NCBI GenBank assembly: GCA_038215275.1
Contig: JBBQRA010000069.1
Coordinates: forward strand, 1 to 24,947
DNA length: 24,947 nt
From: Ga0077553 sp038215275
GTDB taxonomy: Bacteria; Acidobacteriota; Terriglobia; Bryobacterales; Bryobacteraceae
Direction of reading: 5' to 3'
Positions 14,156-21,370 of this stretch are shown piece after piece (position 1 is the first letter of the stretch; each line of letters starts with the position of its first letter). Made by a program: the position numbers and the translations under genes. The notes under the pieces were generated by a model that was not told the DNA's origin, ran no database searches, and saw only the letters and a list, made by a program, of their open reading frames with translations.

Positions 14156-15736
14156 TCATTTTTGGAAGCCGGGACCGTAGAGCGCCCGCCCCGGTCGCGC
14201 CGGCAGCATCTTGGCTCCTTCGAGCACCGGCACGCCGTTCACGAGCACGTGCACAAAACCTTCCGCATATTGATGCGGGTTGACGAAATCGGCTTTGTCG
14301 ATCACCTTGTCCGCGTCGAAGACGGCAATATCTGCTTTCATCCCAGGACGCAGCAGGCCCCGATCCATGATGCGAAAGCGACTCGCCGGCAGGCTGGTCA
14401 TGCGGCGGATGGCGTCTTCGAGCGTGATGACTTTGCGTTCTCGGACGTAGCGCCCCAGCACCCGGGCAAACGTCCCATAGCTTCGCGGATGTGGCACGTC
14501 GACCCCGAAGAACGGAATGCCGCCGTCGCTCGCCACCATCGTGAACGGGTATTTCATGATCCGCTCAATATCTTCTTCCGCGATGGCGTGATACACGCAA
14601 GAGCAGCCGCCCTTCTCCTGCAGTTCGATCGCGGTCTCGGCAGCGTTCGAGAACGTGACTTCCCTGCCCCGGGCCCGCGTCACATCGGCGAGCGTCTTGC
14701 CAGCCAGAGTCCGATCCGAAACGCAGCTTGCCATCACGACATTCTTCGGGTCGCCCGCACCGCGGTCGATCTCGATCGCCGTGGCGATCTCGGTGCGCAT
14801 TCGTTCCCGCTGCTGGGGCGCGGCCGCCCGTTCCAGAAAGGCCTTCTGTCCCGATTCGAGCGCCCATTTGGGAAACAGCGCGGCAAGTCCCGTGGAGGAT
14901 GCCGTGTACGGATACTGGTCAACGGTGACGTCGATCCCCTTGGCCCGTGCTTCCTCAACCAGTCGTAGGGTCTCCTTGCTAAGTCCCCAATTCGAGCGCC
15001 CGATTACCTTATGATGGGTCACCTGCACCGGAATCGCTGCCAGTTCGCCGATGCGGATCGTCTCCTTCACGGCATCAGCAATTGCCGCCGCCTCGTTGCG
15101 CATGTGCGACGTATAGACCCCACCCATCTCGCCGGCCACCTTCGCTAGAGCGACGACCTCCTCAGTCGGGGTGAAGGCTCCGGGAATATAGAAGAGGCCC
15201 GTCGACAGTCCAAACGCACCGTCGCGCATCGACTGCCGGACCATGCCCTCCATCCGCGTGATTTCGTCAGGCGTGGCCTTGCGATCCTTCAACCCGATCA
15301 CTTGCTCACGGACGGTGCCTTGACCGAGCATCAGACCAAAATTAGTCGTTGCAAGCACCTTGGAAAACCGCTCGAGAAACGGCTTGATGGGGTAGGGAGA
15401 ACTGCCGTCGGGCCCTTCGATGATCGTTGTCACGCCCTGTCGAATCTGGTTCTCTGCCGTCGGTACTTCGAAAATCCCTCGCCGTCCATGGGAATGAGTG
15501 TCAATGAATCCCGGCGCGACCATCAAACCTTTCACGGATAGGGTCTTCTTCCCAACCTTGCGCGTGGGAGGGCCCACATAGACCACAGTGTCCCCAACGA
15601 TACCCACATCGCCAACAAACCATGGATTTCCAGCGCCGTCCACGATGCGGCCACCGGTAATCAGAACGTCATATTCGGGAGATTGAGAAAGGGCGGGGAG
15701 AAAGGAGAGGAGAACAATCCAACCAAGGCGGAGCAT
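14156..15736 (-). CDS. Secreted N-acyl-D-amino-acid deacylase-like amidohydrolase
   Basis: The protein has 526 residues from ATG 15736, with a signal peptide (MLRLGWIVLLSFLPALSQ). A TACACT hexamer ends 6 nt upstream, so this ATG is preferred to the one at 15754. It is of the amidohydrolase-3 (D-aminoacylase) family: 'DVLITGGRIVDGAGNPWF', 'APGFIDTHSH' (metal site H81, H83), 'YTSHMRNE', 'VQVTHHKVIG' (further metal His) and 'MVASDGGIPFFG' (catalytic Asp). At the position where D-aminoacylase has its metal-ligand Cys ('VVVGNCG'), this protein has IIEGPDGSS, so Asp (D110) replaces Cys. The reaction is probably hydrolysis of N-acyl-D-amino acids or dihydropyrimidine-like ring amides in the envelope. 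Confidence 0.8.
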   Translation of the reverse strand: MLRLGWIVLLSFLPALSQSPEYDVLITGGRIVDGAGNPWFVGDVGIVGDTVVYVGPPTRKVGKKTLSVKGLMVAPGFIDTHSHGRRGIFEVPTAENQIRQGVTTIIEGPDGSSPYPIKPFLERFSKVLATTNFGLMLGQGTVREQVIGLKDRKATPDEITRMEGMVRQSMRDGAFGLSTGLFYIPGAFTPTEEVVALAKVAGEMGGVYTSHMRNEAAAIADAVKETIRIGELAAIPVQVTHHKVIGRSNWGLSKETLRLVEEARAKGIDVTVDQYPYTASSTGLAALFPKWALESGQKAFLERAAAPQQRERMRTEIATAIEIDRGAGDPKNVVMASCVSDRTLAGKTLADVTRARGREVTFSNAAETAIELQEKGGCSCVYHAIAEEDIERIMKYPFTMVASDGGIPFFGVDVPHPRSYGTFARVLGRYVRERKVITLEDAIRRMTSLPASRFRIMDRGLLRPGMKADIAVFDADKVIDKADFVNPHQYAEGFVHVLVNGVPVLEGAKMLPARPGRALYGPGFQK

Positions 15737-15742
15737 CTCCAC

Positions 15743-15748
15743 AGTGTA
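15743..15748 (-). promoter_or_regulatory. -10-like TACACT, 6 nt before the amidohydrolase ATG
   Basis: On the minus strand TACACT is followed by the 6 nt gtggag and then ATG 15736. This is the same spacing as at 977, 11965, 13387 and 20002. Confidence 0.4.
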
Positions 15749-15792
15749 AGCCACTCCAACGGGGCGTTGGCGGTCACACTGTAGCTACAACG

Positions 15793-15927
15793 CTACACTC
15801 CCGTATCGGGTTGACTCGTTTCGTTAAGCCCTTCCAACTGGCCCGCGGCTTGGGCTGGCGTGGACGAAAGCATCGAGAAAAACAGGCCTAAAATCAAAAA
15901 ACCGGCGATCAGTGCAGCGACCATCAT
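15793..15927 (-). CDS. Small single-span membrane peptide, 44 aa
   Basis: The 44-residue frame starts MMVAALIAGFLILGLFFSM, followed by LSSTPAQAAGQLEGLNETSQ and PDTGV. The start is preceded by TAAGGAGGGAGTT, the best Shine-Dalgarno in the window (AAGGAGGG, 4-nt spacer). Residues 3-19 form one strongly hydrophobic helix. The tail is polar and acidic. 'PAQAAG' could be a signal-peptidase site, so it may be either a membrane peptide or a short secreted peptide. It is divergent from the LarA gene (180 bp) and upstream of the amidohydrolase promoter. I do not recognise a family. A weak hairpin of palindrome TGTAGCTACA (15780-15789) lies past the stop. Confidence 0.55.
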   Translation of the reverse strand: MMVAALIAGFLILGLFFSMLSSTPAQAAGQLEGLNETSQPDTGV

Positions 15928-16093
15928 AACTCCCTCCTTAACCGTTAGAGTGCAATCCTACTGCCAATCGTTACAGCGTAGTTTTCCACTCTTGCGGGAC
16001 ATTGTTGGTTTCGAGCCCCGCTACTGTAGAACGCGGAGAAACGCCAAAAGGATGCTCAAGATCTGGTAAATATTTTTGGGCGGCCCTGTGGGT

Positions 16094-16099
16094 TATCGT
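16094..16099 (+). promoter_or_regulatory. -10-like TATCGT upstream of the LarA-type gene
   Basis: TATCGT ends 7 nt before ATG 16107 (spacer agaactc) and no Shine-Dalgarno precedes the ATG. The rest of the 15928-16106 divergent gap shows no gene and no clear -35. Confidence 0.3.
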
Positions 16100-16106
16100 A
16101 GAACTC

Positions 16107-17390
16107 ATGAATGTCGCTATGGCTTTTGGAAAGACTGGCCTGCCGCTGGAACTCCCGCCCGGATTCCGATACCAGGTTCTCGAAGCCCGCTCGGCAGAAG
16201 GTCTGCCCGATGAGCCCGCCGCCTTGGCGGACGCCCTCGACCATCCCATCGGCCGCCCACCCCTCGCGGAGTTTGCGCGCGGGAAAAACACAGTCGCCAT
16301 CTCGGTCTGCGACATCACTCGCCCAGCGCCGAATCGCCGCGTCCTGCCGCCGCTACTCGACCGCCTGGGTGCCGCCGGCATCTCCCGAGAGAATATCGTC
16401 ATCCTGATCGCTACTGGACTGCATCGGGAAGCGACGGCGGACGAGATGCGCGAAATCGTCGGTCCGGAACTCTACGGCTCAATTCGAGTGGAAAACCATC
16501 GGGCCAAGAACTTGGCCGAACACGCCCCGCTGGGGTCAACCGCCTCCGGCACCCCCGTGTTCATCGACCGCCGGTTCCTGGAAGCCGATCTCCACATCAC
16601 GCTCGGCTTCATTGAGCCGCATCTTATGCTTGGCTTTTCGGGTGGCCGCAAGCTCATCGCCCCCGGCTTGGCTGCCGCGGAGACGATCAAGGTGATTCAC
16701 AGCCCGAAGTTTATGCGCGACCCCCGCGCGACGGAAGGATCAATCGCCGACAATCCGTTGCATCGCGAACTTCTCGAGATCGCCCGTATGGCGCGGCACG
16801 ACTTCATGGTGGATGTCGCCCTCACCCGCGACCGGCGAATTGCGCAGGTCTTCGCTGGTGACCCAGAGATGGCCCATGCGCGTGGTGCGGCCTACGTTGG
16901 CGAGACGATGCTGGAACGGCTCGAAGGACCTGCCGATGTCGTGATTACGTCGGCCGCCGGGTATCCTCTCGATCTGACCTACTACCAGACAGTGAAGGGG
17001 GTTACGGCCGCCAGTCATTTCGTGAAACCGGGTGGCCGTATTCTGACCGTTTCCGCTTGTACGGAGGGCGTCGGCGCCCCTGAGTTTGCGGGCATGATGG
17101 AGCGCTTTCCCCAACCGCAGGCCTTCATGAATGCCATTCTGTCGGCCCCGGTGGAAGTGGACCAATGGCAGCTTGAGAAGTTGGCTCTCGTCTGTGACCA
17201 AGCTGAGTTGCATTACTACGTACCGGGTTTGCCGGAGCGGTATCATCCGGTACTCTGGGGCCGCTCCTACCCCACGGCGGAGCAAGCGATAGCCGGCGTT
17301 CTTGCGGGCCTAAGGCCCGACGCGCGAGTCGTAGTCGTCCCCGAAGGGCCGTACGTGCTCGCGCGGGTGGCCGAATCGGTCTTGGCTTAG
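16107..17390 (+). CDS. LarA-type (DUF2088) nickel-pincer lactate racemase family protein
   Basis: The protein has 427 residues, matching LarA of Lactobacillus plantarum in size. The key residues can be placed by motif: D69-x-x-R72 in 'VCDITRPAPNRRV', H106 in 'ATGLHREAT', H172 and K182 in 'GFIEPHLMLGFSGGRKLIAP' and H198 in 'VIHSPKFM'. A further pair, Q294-x-x-K297, is in 'DLTYYQTVKGVTAAS'. These correspond to the Asp, Arg, two catalytic His, the Lys that carries the nickel-pincer cofactor, and the Ni-ligand His. The enzyme therefore looks active. Family members epimerise a range of 2-hydroxyacids, so the substrate may not be lactate. No cofactor genes (larB, larC, larE) are in the window. ATG 16107 is chosen over the 16002 start, which adds a non-conserved 35 residues. 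Confidence 0.85.
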   Translation: MNVAMAFGKTGLPLELPPGFRYQVLEARSAEGLPDEPAALADALDHPIGRPPLAEFARGKNTVAISVCDITRPAPNRRVLPPLLDRLGAAGISRENIVILIATGLHREATADEMREIVGPELYGSIRVENHRAKNLAEHAPLGSTASGTPVFIDRRFLEADLHITLGFIEPHLMLGFSGGRKLIAPGLAAAETIKVIHSPKFMRDPRATEGSIADNPLHRELLEIARMARHDFMVDVALTRDRRIAQVFAGDPEMAHARGAAYVGETMLERLEGPADVVITSAAGYPLDLTYYQTVKGVTAASHFVKPGGRILTVSACTEGVGAPEFAGMMERFPQPQAFMNAILSAPVEVDQWQLEKLALVCDQAELHYYVPGLPERYHPVLWGRSYPTAEQAIAGVLAGLRPDARVVVVPEGPYVLARVAESVLA

Positions 17391-17683
17391 AAGTGCCAGT
17401 AGGCGCCGAATTGTACGATGCGGCGGGCGGATTACGTTCCATTGCCGACTTTGCGCACGTCGGTCAGTTGGTTCAGTTGTTCATAGTTCAAGGTTGTGTT
17501 GACCGTGTTGATGCCCGAACGCGCGCCGCGGTTCAGCGTACCGCGGCTCGAATAGATTCCGACGGAGAGCCAAAGGTCAGCGTGAAAATGCCGCTGACGT
17601 TCCATCCGGGCAAGGATGGGTGGTGTTCGTCAGCAACCCGCCCCTCCTGATTGATGTCGAACGTTAGAGGTAGTTTACCGACA
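17387..17683 (-). pseudogene. Oar-like TonB-dependent receptor, C-terminal remnant
   Basis: On the minus strand three frames give ordered pieces of an Oar/carboxypeptidase-regulatory-type receptor C-terminus. These are FDINQEGRVADEHHPSLPGW then NVSGIFTLTFG (about 17560-17680), GIYSSRGTLNRGARSGINTV then NTTLNYEQLNQLTDVRKV (about 17430-17550), and RIVQFGAYWHF with a stop (17387-17425). The last piece is the usual outer-membrane barrel ending in Phe. At least two frameshifts separate them, and only the last 100 or so residues remain. It fills the gap between the LarA stop, which it overlaps, and the phosphoketolase stop. Confidence 0.6.
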
Positions 17684-20002
17684 TCACGCCCCCCAACGCC
17701 AGTCGCGAATTTCCGGCATATCCTCGCCATGGGCGGTTACGTACGCCTTATGCTGCCGTAGCTTATCTTCAAGCCGCAACATGGCCGGGTGGTTACCCTT
17801 TCCTGCCCGCTTCAAGGCGTCGCGGGCCAGCTGGAACCGGTCCAGGTTATTGAGCACGGTCATGTCGAAGGGCGTAGTCGTCGTGCCTTCCTCCTTGTAG
17901 CCCCGAACGTGCAGATTGTGGTGATTGTTGCGCCGGTAGGACAACCGGTGGATTAGCCAAGGATACCCGTGGAACGCAAAAATTACGGGAGCATCGGGTG
18001 GGAAGATGGTGTCATAACGTGCGTCGTCCCAACCGTGGGTATGCTCGTTCATCGGCTGCAGCGCCATCAAGTTGACAACGTTGATGACACGAATTTTCAG
18101 TTCCGGCACCATGTCGCGTAGATAGGTGACTGCGGCGAGCGTTTCGAGCGTTGGCACGTCGCCGCAGCAGGCCATAACAACGTCGGGGTTCCCTTCGTGG
18201 GAGGCCCAATGCCAGATCCCCATCCCCGCCCGGCAGTGTTCTTCCGCCTCGGCCATGCTGAGCCACTGCGGCTCCGGCTGCTTGCCCGCTACAATCACAT
18301 TCACATAGTGCTTCGACCGCAGGCAGTGGTCGGCCACCGAAAGCAGCGTGTTCGCGTCCGGCGGCAGATAGACGCGGATCACTTCCGCCTTCTTGTTGAC
18401 GACATGGTCGATAAAGCCAGGATCCTGATGGGAGAAACCATTATGATCTTGCCGCCAGACATGGGAGGTCAACAGGTAGTTCAACGAAGGGATCGGCGGA
18501 CGCCACTTCATCTCCCGTGTCGTCTTCAACCACTTGGCATGCTGGTTGAACATTGAATCGATAATGTGGATAAACGCCTCGTAGCAGGAGAAGAAGCCGT
18601 GGCGGCCCGTGAGCAGATATCCCTCAAGCCATCCTTGGCAGAGGTGTTCGCTCAGTACCTCCATCACCCGGCCCTGCGGACCAAGCCGTTCATCGACCGG
18701 CATCACCTCCGCCGACCAGGTCTTCTCCGTCACCTCCAGAACTGCCCCGAGCCGGTTCGATTGGGTTTCGTCGGGACCGAAGACGCGGAAATTCTGCTGG
18801 CCTTCGTTGGCGGCCATCACGTCCCGAAGAAATGTCCCCAGGATGCGGGTCGATTCGCCATCTGTAGCGCCCGGTGTTGCCACGGGCGCAGCATACTTCC
18901 GATAATCCGGCATCACCAGGTCCTTGCACAACAGACCGCCGTTGGCATGCGGATTGGCTCCCATCCGCCGGTCCCGCTTCGGCGCCAAATCGAGAATCGC
19001 CTGCACAGGCCGCCCGTCGGCTTCGAACAACTCCTCTGGACGGTAGCTTTTCATCCAGTCTTCAAGAAGCGTGACGTGTCCGGGCTTGCTGGACATCTCG
19101 GCAAACGGAACCTGATGGGAGCGCCATGTGTCCTCGACCGGCTTGCCATCGACAAACTTCGGCCCCGTCCATCCCTTCGGACTCCGGAGGATGATCATGG
19201 GCCAATGCGGGCGCTCTGCTTCCTCGGAAGATTTGATACGGGCAATCTCATCCAGGCAATGATCCATAGCCTCCGCCATCTTGGCGTGCATCTCCATGGG
19301 GTCAGAGCCTTCCACTAAAACGGGAGCGTATCCGTAGCCGCGGAACAACTCCATCAGCTCGGAGCGCGGGATCCGATCGAGCAGGGCTGGATTGGCAATC
19401 TTGTAGCCATTCAAATGGAGCACCGGAAGCACTGCGCCATCTCGTCTCCGATCCAGGAACTTGTTCGAATGCCAACTCGCCGCGCACGCGCCGGTTTCCG
19501 CCTCGCCGTCACCGACTACACACATTACGACCAAATCCGGATTGTCGAACGCCGCTCCATAGGCGTGGAGCAAGGCATAGCCCAGCTCACCACCTTCGTG
19601 AATTGAGCCCGGCGTCTCCGGCGCCACGTGGCTAGGAATTCCATAGGGCCACGAGAACTGACGGAACAGGAGTTGCAGGCCTTCCATGTCCCAGTCGATG
19701 TGGGGATAGATCTCCCGATACGACCCCTCCAGGTAGGTGGCCGCCACCAAGCCCGGCCCGCCGTGGCCGGGGCCGGTGATGTAAATCATGTTCAGATCGC
19801 GCTCCACGATCACCCTGTTGCAGTGCGCGTATATGAAGTTCAGTCCCGGCGTCGTGCCCCAATGTCCCAGCAAGCGGGGCTTCACATGTTCGAGAGTTAA
19901 GGACTCTCGCAGCAGCGGGTTGTCCTTGAGATAGATCTGGCCGACAGACAAATAGTTGGCTGCCCGCCACCAAGCATCGAGCGTAGCGAAGTCCTTGGTC
20001 AT
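17684..20002 (-). CDS. xfp: Phosphoketolase (xylulose-5-P/fructose-6-P)
   Basis: The protein has 772 residues, near the normal size of XFP. It is thiamine-diphosphate-dependent and uses phosphate to cleave xylulose 5-phosphate (or fructose 6-phosphate) to acetyl phosphate and glyceraldehyde 3-phosphate (or erythrose 4-phosphate). Landmarks are 'YLSVGQIYLKDNPLL', 'LGHWGTTPGLNFIYAHCNRV', 'YITGPGHGGPGLVAATYLEG', the ThDP-binding 'VVGDGEAETGACAASWHSNK', and 'QDHNGFSHQDPGFIDHVVNK' in the middle domain. The C-terminal part includes 'FAFHGYPWLIHRLSYRRNNH'. It starts at ATG 20002, 14 bp after the DUF1501 stop, and may be co-transcribed with it as well as have its own -10 (20009-20014). No acetate kinase or phosphotransacetylase is in the window. 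Confidence 0.9.
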   Translation of the reverse strand: MTKDFATLDAWWRAANYLSVGQIYLKDNPLLRESLTLEHVKPRLLGHWGTTPGLNFIYAHCNRVIVERDLNMIYITGPGHGGPGLVAATYLEGSYREIYPHIDWDMEGLQLLFRQFSWPYGIPSHVAPETPGSIHEGGELGYALLHAYGAAFDNPDLVVMCVVGDGEAETGACAASWHSNKFLDRRRDGAVLPVLHLNGYKIANPALLDRIPRSELMELFRGYGYAPVLVEGSDPMEMHAKMAEAMDHCLDEIARIKSSEEAERPHWPMIILRSPKGWTGPKFVDGKPVEDTWRSHQVPFAEMSSKPGHVTLLEDWMKSYRPEELFEADGRPVQAILDLAPKRDRRMGANPHANGGLLCKDLVMPDYRKYAAPVATPGATDGESTRILGTFLRDVMAANEGQQNFRVFGPDETQSNRLGAVLEVTEKTWSAEVMPVDERLGPQGRVMEVLSEHLCQGWLEGYLLTGRHGFFSCYEAFIHIIDSMFNQHAKWLKTTREMKWRPPIPSLNYLLTSHVWRQDHNGFSHQDPGFIDHVVNKKAEVIRVYLPPDANTLLSVADHCLRSKHYVNVIVAGKQPEPQWLSMAEAEEHCRAGMGIWHWASHEGNPDVVMACCGDVPTLETLAAVTYLRDMVPELKIRVINVVNLMALQPMNEHTHGWDDARYDTIFPPDAPVIFAFHGYPWLIHRLSYRRNNHHNLHVRGYKEEGTTTTPFDMTVLNNLDRFQLARDALKRAGKGNHPAMLRLEDKLRQHKAYVTAHGEDMPEIRDWRWGA

Positions 20003-20008
20003 CTCCCT

Positions 20009-20014
20009 ATCGTA
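20009..20014 (-). promoter_or_regulatory. -10-like TACGAT before the phosphoketolase start
   Basis: TACGAT ends 6 nt before ATG 20002. The 6-nt spacer is agggag, which looks like a Shine-Dalgarno but abuts the ATG with no spacing, so it would be ineffective. Leaderless transcription explains the arrangement better. Confidence 0.4.
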
Positions 20015-20016
20015 TG

Positions 20017-21366
20017 CTACGACTGTAACTCTTTGATTAATCGGCCTCCAAGATCGGTCAGCCTCCGGTTCCGCCCTCCGAAGTAATACGTGAGCCGCAA
20101 GTCGTTCAGCCCCATTTGATGCAGAATCGTCGCGTGCACATCATGCATGTGATAAACGTTCTCGACGGCTTTGTGCCCAATCTCGTCCGTCGTGCCAATC
20201 GTTGAACCGCCCTTCATGCCTCCGCCGGCGAACCACATGCTCTGGCAGCGGGTATTGTGATCTCGTCCGGGAGTCTCCTGTTCAGCCGGGGTATCCGGTG
20301 TTCGTCCGAACTCGCCCATGTAGACCACCAACGTCCGCGGCAGCATGCCCCGTTGCTTTAAGTCAGCCAGGAGCGCCGCAATAGGCTTGTCCGTCTCCCG
20401 CGCATTCTTCTCATGGTTCTTCCGAATGTCGCCATGCGCGTCCCAACTCTGCGACGGCGTGAAGACCTCGACGAACCGGACACCCGCTTCCACCAGCTTC
20501 CGCGCCATCAAACAGCGCCGGCCGAAGGACGCCGTCGCGGGGTCATTGAGCCCGTAAGCATCCTTTACCTTCTCCGGTTCGGCGTCGATCGAAAGCACCC
20601 GCGGGACCTCCATCTGCATCCGGTACGCCAATTCGTAGCTGTCCATCCGCGCCTGCAAATCCGGATTGTCCGGCCGCTGTACTCGATAGGCACCGTTCAT
20701 CGTTCGCAGAGCTTCCCGCTCGGCGGCCAGCAGTTTCTGATCGACATCTCCTGGCGAGGCCAGATCCCGGATCGGCTCACTCGCCGCCCGCAACACCGTC
20801 CCCTGATACTCCGCCGGCAGATAGCCGCTGCCCCACTGCTGCGCCCCGCTGAAAGGGATCGACCGGAAATCCGGCATCGCCACGAAGGCCGGCAAATTCT
20901 GGTTCGCGGAACCAAGCCCATAGGTCACCCACGCGCCCATCGATGGGCTGCCGGGGATGATGAATCCGGTGTTCATTTGAAACACCGCCGCGGGATGGTT
21001 ACCGTTGTCCGATTGCACGCTCCGGCACACGGCCAACTCGTCCGCCCACTTCGCCGTCTCCGGGAGCAACTCGGAAATCTCTCTTCCGCTTTGGCCGTAC
21101 CGCTGAAACCGGAACGGGCTGGCGACGAACTTTCGCGGTTTGGCGAACAGGTTCGGCTGGTCGGTCTTCTTCTCCTTTGACCAGTCCATGATCTTGCCGT
21201 TCAATTCAGCCAGTTTGGGCTTCGGATCGAAGGTATCGATCTGGCTGACCCCGCCCAGCATCGCCAGGAAGATGCAGGCATCGGCCTTGGCGGGATGGTG
21301 GGTGCCCGCCTCCAAATGGCTCAGCGCCGCGCCCGAAAGTCCAAATAAAAAATGTCGACGATCCAT
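20017..21366 (-). CDS. DUF1501 family protein (Tat-exported)
   Basis: The protein has 449 residues from ATG 21366, with a Tat-type N-terminus (MDRRHFLFGLSGAALS). It is a DUF1501 protein: 'CIFLAMLGGVSQIDTFDPKP', 'MDWSKEKKTDQPNLFAKPRK', 'MNTGFIIPGSPSMGAWVTYG', 'VEVFTPSQSWDAHGDIRKNH' and 'VVYMGEFGRTPDTPAEQETP' then GRDHN. The family has an alkaline-phosphatase/sulfatase-like fold. It is found in pairs with PSD1/cytochrome-c genes in Planctomycetes and acidobacteria, but its reaction is unproven. GGAG 7 nt upstream favours ATG 21366 over the overlapping ATG 21381. It starts 4 nt after the upstream gene's stop, so it is in an operon with it. Confidence 0.85.
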   Translation of the reverse strand: MDRRHFLFGLSGAALSHLEAGTHHPAKADACIFLAMLGGVSQIDTFDPKPKLAELNGKIMDWSKEKKTDQPNLFAKPRKFVASPFRFQRYGQSGREISELLPETAKWADELAVCRSVQSDNGNHPAAVFQMNTGFIIPGSPSMGAWVTYGLGSANQNLPAFVAMPDFRSIPFSGAQQWGSGYLPAEYQGTVLRAASEPIRDLASPGDVDQKLLAAEREALRTMNGAYRVQRPDNPDLQARMDSYELAYRMQMEVPRVLSIDAEPEKVKDAYGLNDPATASFGRRCLMARKLVEAGVRFVEVFTPSQSWDAHGDIRKNHEKNARETDKPIAALLADLKQRGMLPRTLVVYMGEFGRTPDTPAEQETPGRDHNTRCQSMWFAGGGMKGGSTIGTTDEIGHKAVENVYHMHDVHATILHQMGLNDLRLTYYFGGRNRRLTDLGGRLIKELQS

Positions 21367-21370
21367 CCGG

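Noticed and set aside
14144..14968. 274-residue plus-strand open frame
   Set aside because: Antisense shadow of the amidohydrolase, with no domain.
18566..19318. 250-residue plus-strand open frame
   Set aside because: Antisense shadow of the phosphoketolase, whose own frame is full length with all motifs.
20003..20008. agggag as the ribosome-binding site of phosphoketolase
   Set aside because: It abuts the ATG with no spacer, so it cannot pair with 16S rRNA in the usual way; leaderless start is preferred.
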